NCBI GenBank assembly: GCA_003142855.1
Contig: PLNW01000153.1
Span: forward strand, 1 to 64,000
Origin: Myxococcales bacterium
Lineage (GTDB): Bacteria; Myxococcota_A; Polyangia; Fen-1088
Reading direction: 5' to 3'
Length of the DNA: 64,000 bases
Part shown: piece by piece, positions 58,922 to 64,000 of the stretch
Numbering within the stretch: position 1 is the first letter of the stretch
How the letters are laid out: every line of letters starts with the position of its first letter
Translations under genes and position numbers: made by a program
The notes under the pieces: model-generated
What the model saw: only the letters and a program-made list of their open reading frames with translations
Database searches by the model: none
What the model was told of the DNA's origin: nothing

Positions 58922-58986
58922 AGGGTGCGCGCGAAGCGCGCGGGGCGGGGACGGTGGCTGGCGGGTCCCGAAGTCCCCGAAGGACC
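58922..58986 (+). repeat. GC-rich hairpin repeat, copy 3
   Basis: GGGTGCGCGCGAAGCGCGCG…GTCCCGAAGTCCCCGAAGGAC. First hairpin perfect, second imperfect. Separated from copy 2 by 59 bp. The remaining 59000-59156 has nothing recognisable besides a probable promoter for the esterase operon. Confidence 0.75.
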
Positions 58987-59156
58987 AGGTTTCTGAGCCG
59001 TGAGCTTTCCCGCCGGCACTGCCTCGGGGGTAATTAGTTGAAGGGGGAGCGTCCAACCCAAACGGGTCATTTCGCAAAGCTGTTTCTGGCCAGGATGCAG
59101 CCCAGCCCCGCAACCTCAAGAACCACGATACCGCATCGCACAGGAGTCTTTCCACC

Positions 59157-60563
59157 ATGCAAACCGGTCTCACCCGCATCTTCGCCGGCGTTTTCGCACT
59201 CACTGCCTTTTCTCTGCTGGGCTGCAGCTCCACGAACTCTGCGCCCGGCGCTGGAGGAAGTAGCGGCGGTGAGGTCACGTCTTCCGGGGGTGTGAGCGCA
59301 GGCGGGACAACCACGAACACGACCAACACGGGTGGCGTTCTGCCCAGCGGCGGCACCTCTGCATCTGGTGGGGCTTCGCAGGCCGGCTCGCTTGCTCAGG
59401 GGGGATCGGACACGGGTGGCGCTGTGACCAGTACCAGTGCGGCTGGGCAGACGACAGCAGGTGGCAGCGTGGCTGGCGGCAGCAAGGCGGGCAGTAGCGC
59501 CGCCGGCGGGAGCGTGGCCGGCGGCAGCGCAACCGGCGGCAAGTCCGCAACTGGTGGGGCCACGACCGGCGGCAGCGCTGCGACTGGCAGCGAGACCGGC
59601 GGCAGCGTGGCTGGCGGCAGCATTGCCGGCGGCAGCGTGGCTGGCGGCAGCGCAACCGGTGGCGGAGTCGCCGGTGGAACCACGAGCTCGGGTGGAGCTT
59701 CTTCTTCCGGAGGCGCGGGAACTGCCGGCAAGACCTCAACGGGCGGCTCCACAGGCACCTCGGGTGGCTCAGCCGCGGCCGGAAAGACCGCGACCGGCGG
59801 GACCACCACCGGCGGAACTACAGCCGGCGGGACCACCGGTGGCGGCACCGGCAATATTACCATTTGGATGTCGGGCGACTCCACCATGGCCGGGGACAAG
59901 TGCGCAGGCGGCGGCTGGGGCGATCAGTTCGGTTCGTTGTTCAAAAGCAATGTGACTGTCCAGAACAAGTCCGTCGCTGGCCGGAGCATTCAAACCTGGC
60001 TCTATGAAGGAAACGTGAGTAGCACCATGGGCGCCAACGGCGAGTGCACACTCACCGCCACCACCTACTCGGACAACTGGAACGCCATGCTGACGGGGAT
60101 GAAGACGGGCGATTGGCTGCTCGTCGAGTTCGGCATCAATGACGGCACCAAGACATGTCCGAGGTGGGTCAGCGAGACCCTTTTTCCAACCTACCTCACC
60201 GCCATGGCCAAGGCGGCCACTGACCGAGGCGCACACCCGATATTCCTGACGTCAACCAGCGCCATCGAGTGCAACGGATCCACGGCTCAACCCGACCGTG
60301 GATATGGGCCGCAGACCAAAGCCGCCGGCACAGCCGACAATGTTCCGGTCATCGATATGACCGTGCTCACGGCGGCGCTCTACACCAGCCTTGGCATGTG
60401 TCCGAACGCCGGTGACTACACATCAACCACGAGCAAGCTGGGCTTGTTCTTCTGCAACGATCACACCCATTTCGAGGCAGCTGGCGCCCTTCAGATCGCC
60501 AAGACCGCCGCCCAGGCGCTCAAGGACCAGAACATCCCGCTGGCGGCTTATCTTCTCAACTAG
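59157..60563 (+). CDS. SGNH esterase lipoprotein 1 (CE12 rhamnogalacturonan acetylesterase-like)
   Basis: 468 residues. Lipoprotein signal ALTAFSLLGCSSTNS, then about 205 residues of Ser/Thr/Ala-Gly-Gly linker (SAAGGSVAGGSATGGKSATG) and a catalytic SGNH domain from about 238. Block I: WMSGDSTMAG, Ser242; block III: EFGINDGTKT (Asn); block V: NDHTHFEAAG with Asp435 and His438. This GDST…D-x-T-H-F pattern marks the CE12 family, which removes acetyl groups from pectin (rhamnogalacturonan) or xylan. An AGGAG site lies 11 nt upstream. First of three tandem paralogues 30-34 bp apart on the same strand, a probable operon. Confidence 0.88.
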   Translation: MQTGLTRIFAGVFALTAFSLLGCSSTNSAPGAGGSSGGEVTSSGGVSAGGTTTNTTNTGGVLPSGGTSASGGASQAGSLAQGGSDTGGAVTSTSAAGQTTAGGSVAGGSKAGSSAAGGSVAGGSATGGKSATGGATTGGSAATGSETGGSVAGGSIAGGSVAGGSATGGGVAGGTTSSGGASSSGGAGTAGKTSTGGSTGTSGGSAAAGKTATGGTTTGGTTAGGTTGGGTGNITIWMSGDSTMAGDKCAGGGWGDQFGSLFKSNVTVQNKSVAGRSIQTWLYEGNVSSTMGANGECTLTATTYSDNWNAMLTGMKTGDWLLVEFGINDGTKTCPRWVSETLFPTYLTAMAKAATDRGAHPIFLTSTSAIECNGSTAQPDRGYGPQTKAAGTADNVPVIDMTVLTAALYTSLGMCPNAGDYTSTTSKLGLFFCNDHTHFEAAGALQIAKTAAQALKDQNIPLAAYLLN

Positions 60564-60593
60564 CCATCACATCGTTTCGGGGGTTCCTCCGCC

Positions 60594-61880
60594 ATGAAGC
60601 ATTCTCTCTCACGAATCTTCGCGAGCGTTTTCGTTGTCACGGCCTTCTCACTAGTGGGCTGTAGCTCCGGGAACAATTCTCCGGCCGGCGGAGGAAGCCA
60701 GGCTGGCGCGATCACGGCCACTGGCGGCGCAAGCGCCGGTGGCACCACGACCGCGTCGACGAGCGCGCCAAGTTCGGGAGGCATCGCAATCCAAGGCGGC
60801 ACACCTGAGACGGGTGGACAGACTCAGTCACCAGGCGGCTCGGCTGCTCAGGGTGGCGGCACTACCGGCGGGAGCGACACCGGTGGCCACGACACCGGCG
60901 GAAGCGTGGTAGCTGGCAGCGCGAGCGGCGGAGAAGTCATCACCGGCGGCGAATCGACCGGCGGCGCAGCCACCGGTGGCGTGACCAGCGCGACTGGCGG
61001 CAAGGCCGGCGGCTCCACCAGTGCATCGGGCGGCGCAGCCACCGGCGGCAAGCCGACAACCGGCGGCACGGCCTCGGGTGGGACGACAACAGGTGGCACG
61101 ACTTCGACTGCGAGTGTCCCAATCGGCGGCAACCTGGGAAGCAGCGACGGCACGACCCCGATCAAGGTCTGGATGGCGGGCGATTCCACCATGTCAGGCT
61201 CGGGTTGCGATGGCGGCGGCTGGGGAAGCCAGTTCGCTTCTGTGTTCAACAAAAACGTAACCGTCGTCAACAGTTCAGTGGCCGGTCGGAGCATCCAGAC
61301 GTGGCTCTACGATCCCAACGTGACCTCCACGATGGACGCGAACGGCGAGTGCATCGTCAATCCCAAGACCTACAACCCGCGCTGGACGGCCATGACCAAC
61401 CCGACCACCGGGATGAAGCCCGGCGACTACTTGTTCATCGAGTTCGGCATCAACGACGCCACGACCACCTGCGAAGCGGGAAAGACTCGGCATGTCGGTG
61501 GCGCGCTTTTCCAAACCTACCTGACCACCATGGCGCAAGCTGCGAGGGATCTGGGCGCGCAACCCATTTTCCTGACGTCGATGAGCGGCCTGCAATGCTC
61601 CGGCAGCACAGCCCAGCCCAACCGTGCATTCGGGCCCGAAACCAAAGCAGCCGGAGCAGCCGATGGCGTGCCGGTCATTGATGCGACCGTGCTCTCGGCA
61701 GCGCTGTACACCAGCCTTGGTCTATGTCCGAGCAGCGGCGTCACCTCGGGCGCGTCGGGCGCCTTCTTCTGCAACGACACCACGCACTTCGAAAAGGCCG
61801 GCGCTCTTCAGATCGCGCAGATGGTCGGCAAAGCCCTCAAGGATCAGGGGATTGGGCTGGCAGCCTACCTGGCCAACTAG
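60594..61880 (+). CDS. SGNH esterase lipoprotein 2 (CE12-like)
   Basis: 428 residues. Signal VVTAFSLVGCSSGNN, linker of about 155 residues (the shortest of the three; units like GGAATGG, GGKPTTGGT) and SGNH domain from about 190: MAGDSTMSGSGC with Ser198, FGINDATTTC, and CNDTTHFEKAG with Asp395 and His398. The catalytic domain is clearly homologous to the neighbours, keeping VNSSVAGRSIQTWLYDPN and the ILKDQGIGLAAYLAN-type end. Probably deacetylates a different position or polymer than its siblings, which would explain triplication; this is inference. Confidence 0.88.
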   Translation: MKHSLSRIFASVFVVTAFSLVGCSSGNNSPAGGGSQAGAITATGGASAGGTTTASTSAPSSGGIAIQGGTPETGGQTQSPGGSAAQGGGTTGGSDTGGHDTGGSVVAGSASGGEVITGGESTGGAATGGVTSATGGKAGGSTSASGGAATGGKPTTGGTASGGTTTGGTTSTASVPIGGNLGSSDGTTPIKVWMAGDSTMSGSGCDGGGWGSQFASVFNKNVTVVNSSVAGRSIQTWLYDPNVTSTMDANGECIVNPKTYNPRWTAMTNPTTGMKPGDYLFIEFGINDATTTCEAGKTRHVGGALFQTYLTTMAQAARDLGAQPIFLTSMSGLQCSGSTAQPNRAFGPETKAAGAADGVPVIDATVLSAALYTSLGLCPSSGVTSGASGAFFCNDTTHFEKAGALQIAQMVGKALKDQGIGLAAYLAN

Positions 61881-61913
61881 CAGAATTTCCGTCGAGCCAT
61901 GGGAGGGTCCGCG

Positions 61914-63299
61914 ATGAAAGCCTGTTTCAACCAGATTTTCGCCGGCGGCATCGCTCTTGCTGGCCTCGCGCTACTGGGTTGCAGCTCCGGAGGTGGTGGC
62001 ACCCCGGCAGGTTCAACAGGTAGCCCAGGTGGCACGACCGCGGCCACCGGCGGCGTGAGCGCCGGTGGCACCACCGCCGCTTCGACGAGCGCAGCCAGTT
62101 CGGCTGGTGCGACGAACAACGGCGGTACACTTCAGACCGGTGGGCAAACCCAGTCGCCAGCCGGCTCCCTGGCTCAGGGCGGTTCAGCGGTCGCTGGCAG
62201 CGACACCGGCGGTAACCTGGCAGGCAGCAGCGCCACCGGCGGAAAAGTCACGACCGGCGGCGCAGTGACGGGCGGCGCGGCCACGGGTGGTGACACCGGC
62301 GGCATGACCAGCGCGACTGGCGGCGCGGCGACCGGCGGCATGACCACTGTGGGCGGCAGCACAAGCACCACTGGAGGTGCGGCCACGGGTGGCAAGACCA
62401 CTGCGGGCGGCAGCACAAGCACCGCGGGCGGCGCAGCCACGGGCGGCAAGACGACAACCGGCGGGACCGCGTCCGGTGGAGCCGACACGGGCGGCGCAAC
62501 CGCAACCGGCGGCGGCGCGACCGGTGGCGGCCTGGGCAGCAGCGACGGCAAAACCCCCATCAAGGTCTGGTTGGCGGGCGACTCCACCATGGCCGACGGC
62601 GCAAGTTGCTCCGCCTCCGGCTGCCCGTGCGGCTACGGAACTCAGCTCGATCCTCTGTTCAACAGCAACGTGACCGTCGTGAACAATGCGGTCGGTGGTC
62701 TGACGATTCAGACCTGGCTCTATCAGGGCGTCAGCTCGACCCCGGATGCCAACGGTGAGTGTGCTGTCACCAACACGGCCTTCCAGTCGCGCTGGACCAA
62801 CATGCTCAGTGGGGCAAACGCGATGAAGGCCGGCGACTACCTCTTCATTTCGTTTGGAATAAACGACGGCGATCCCAACTGTCCGAAGCATGTGGGCGAA
62901 GCCAAGTACGAAGCCGACCTTGACCTCATGGCAAAGGCCGCCAAGGACCTAGGAGTGGAGCCCATCCTCATGCCTCCGGTCGGCGCCATCGCCTGTAGCA
63001 CCGACGGCAACACAGCCATCAATATCCGAACCCCCTCCTTCACCACCGCCACCAACGACGCCGGCGCCGCCAACAATATACCGGTCATTGATCTGGGCGC
63101 GCTCAGCGCGGCCCTGTACAACAGCCTCGGTCTCTGCCCGAACAGTGCCGACTACACCTCGACCACCAGCAAGGTGGGTCAGTTCTTCTGCCAGGACCAC
63201 ACGCACTTCGAGCTGGCCGGCGCCAAGCAGATCGCCCAGGTCATCGTCAAGGCGCTCAAGGACCAGGGCATCGGGCTAGGCGCCTACGTGCTCAACTAA
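61914..63299 (+). CDS. SGNH esterase lipoprotein 3 (CE12-like)
   Basis: 461 residues from the ATG at 61914, with GGGAGGG six bases upstream; the in-frame ATG at 61899 has no site. Signal LAGLALLGCSSGGG, linker of about 185 residues (SATGGAATGGMTTVGG and similar) and SGNH domain: WLAGDSTMADGA with Ser224, SFGINDGDPNC and CQDHTHFELAG with Asp428 and His431. It differs from its siblings by a cysteine-rich insert just after block I (CSASGCPCGYGTQ) that could form an extra disulfide. Its end overlaps the convergent phosphoesterase gene by 8 bp. Confidence 0.88.
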   Translation: MKACFNQIFAGGIALAGLALLGCSSGGGGTPAGSTGSPGGTTAATGGVSAGGTTAASTSAASSAGATNNGGTLQTGGQTQSPAGSLAQGGSAVAGSDTGGNLAGSSATGGKVTTGGAVTGGAATGGDTGGMTSATGGAATGGMTTVGGSTSTTGGAATGGKTTAGGSTSTAGGAATGGKTTTGGTASGGADTGGATATGGGATGGGLGSSDGKTPIKVWLAGDSTMADGASCSASGCPCGYGTQLDPLFNSNVTVVNNAVGGLTIQTWLYQGVSSTPDANGECAVTNTAFQSRWTNMLSGANAMKAGDYLFISFGINDGDPNCPKHVGEAKYEADLDLMAKAAKDLGVEPILMPPVGAIACSTDGNTAINIRTPSFTTATNDAGAANNIPVIDLGALSAALYNSLGLCPNSADYTSTTSKVGQFFCQDHTHFELAGAKQIAQVIVKALKDQGIGLGAYVLN

Positions 63300-64000
63300 C
63301 AATCGGCGCGATGGTCCGACGACGGAACTCGCGGAAACCGCCACTCGCGCTGTCGTGTGCGTAGGTGACCACGTCGACACGCGCGCCATCAATCTCGTAA
63401 ATGTTGTAGCGAGAACACCGGTCGGTCGTGCCGGCATAGGAAGCCGAGCCAGCACCCACCACCGGAATGCGGCGACCCTCGGGCCCGGCCAGCTCGGCGA
63501 ATTCGTCGCGATGATCGTGCCCGTGCACAACCAGTTCGGCGCCCACGCGCGCCAGCACCTCGGCCAGCTGCGCGCGGTCGCGCAGATTGCGATTCTCCGG
63601 GGGCCGGTGCATGACCGGCGGGTGATGGATCACCAGCACGCGAAATCGCGCACGCACCTCGGGCGCGGCCAGCAGGGCCTCGACCCGTCGCAACTGGGCC
63701 TCGCCCAAGCGGCCCCACGCGCCCAGATCCCCGGTGGGCACGCAGCTATTGGCGCACACCAGAGCAATTTCCCCGCGCAGACGCGCGAAGGGATAGGTGT
63801 CCGGCTCCAGACGCAAATCCGCACTCTGAAAGGCCGCGAAGAGTTGCTCGAAAGCCCCACTGACCACAACCTCCTGCACATACGCGTCGTGGTTGCCAGG
63901 AATGACCGTGGTGTTCTCGGTCGAGGCGCCGATGCGCTCGATCCAGCTTCGGGCCGCGCGCCACTCGGATGACAAAGAGACATTGCCCAAGTCGCCGCTC
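63292..64000 (-). CDS. Calcineurin-like metallophosphoesterase, 5' part beyond right edge
   Basis: The visible 236 codons cover most of a metallophosphoesterase: SGDLGNVSLSSEW (the G-D metal motif, from bases up to 64000), VIPGNHDAYV, IHHPPVMHRPP and VVHGHDHRDEFAEL (GHxH). The first metal-binding D-x-H motif should lie just beyond the window, so no start can be given; the ATG at 63990 is internal. Layout and length suit the CpdA/3',5'-cNMP phosphodiesterase branch or general phosphoesterases. Cytosolic. It is convergent with the esterase operon. Confidence 0.88.
   Translation of the reverse strand, partial: SGDLGNVSLSSEWRAARSWIERIGASTENTTVIPGNHDAYVQEVVVSGAFEQLFAAFQSADLRLEPDTYPFARLRGEIALVCANSCVPTGDLGAWGRLGEAQLRRVEALLAAPEVRARFRVLVIHHPPVMHRPPENRNLRDRAQLAEVLARVGAELVVHGHDHRDEFAELAGPEGRRIPVVGAGSASYAGTTDRCSRYNIYEIDGARVDVVTYAHDSASGGFREFRRRTIAPIVS

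Noticed and set aside
59400-62560. Regular GGC-rich repeats in the three esterase genes, CRISPR- or VNTR-like
   Set aside because: Coding linkers with no exact unit or spacer.

Overview
The window reads as chromosomal DNA of a high-GC, Gram-negative, predatory or saprophytic soil-type bacterium, most likely Myxococcota (Polyangia-like). This is an inference from gene content, not from a marker gene. The signs are many lipoproteins with long Ser/Thr-Gly-Gly linkers ahead of glycan-active domains, chemosensory relics, orphan cyclic-nucleotide-binding proteins, a SUV3-like helicase, collagen-like lipoproteins and a secreted beta-propeller lipoprotein. No rRNA, tRNA or CRISPR array was recognised.

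Layout. 1-9.6 kb: an IS91-type transposase relic, a sulfatase-fold lipoprotein, a ParE/antitoxin pair, hslO (Hsp33) with an odd three-winged-helix membrane protein, a PAS histidine kinase and a SUV3-like helicase. 9.8-13.5 kb: a dolichol-phosphate-mannose-synthase-like GT2, a GT-C membrane glycosyltransferase and a membrane-anchored discoidin protein. 13.7-21.8 kb: a plant-polysaccharide island with a DUF1573 lipoprotein, a GH5 endoglucanase-like, a GH51 arabinofuranosidase and a GH2 beta-galactosidase-like enzyme. 22-40.6 kb: a polytopic spermidine-synthase-like fusion, then a cell-surface glycan cluster with GT2 enzymes, a methyltransferase, a YfhO-type protein, an aminotransferase and an FdtD-like isomerase/acetyltransferase for a dTDP-3-acetamido-3,6-dideoxyhexose, an OafA-type O-acyltransferase, several GT39/GT-C proteins and a PlsC-ACP-acyl-AMP ligase fusion. 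40.7-47.9 kb: a DUF4143 ATPase, a CehA-type PHP hydrolase, a secreted methyltransferase-like protein with three Cys/Trp repeats, a U32 protein and two broken chemosensory genes. 48-58.8 kb: a collagen-like lipoprotein, a small lipoprotein, a giant beta-propeller lipoprotein, twin cNMP-binding proteins and transketolase. 59-63.3 kb: three tandem SGNH (CE12-like) esterase lipoproteins, then a metallophosphoesterase cut by the right edge.

How they fit together: GH5, GH51, GH2 and the three deacetylases would jointly strip acetylated, arabinose- and galactose-decorated plant polymers. GH5, GH2 and the three esterases are probably tethered to the outer membrane through lipidated, repeat-built linkers. 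The GT2/GT-C/aminotransferase/isomerase/O-acyltransferase genes would build and decorate an extracellular or O-antigen-type glycan.

The most notable non-gene signals are: (i) two dispersed palindromic elements of 161 and 162 nt whose arms differ in sequence but keep base pairing while internal loops are conserved, each just 3' of a gene in the same orientation; (ii) two glycosyltransferase cassettes stacked head to tail, each bounded by the same short left and right sequences (R1-X-R2 / R1-Y-R2); (iii) four copies of a GC-rich double-hairpin repeat around the transketolase and glycine-zipper-like genes.
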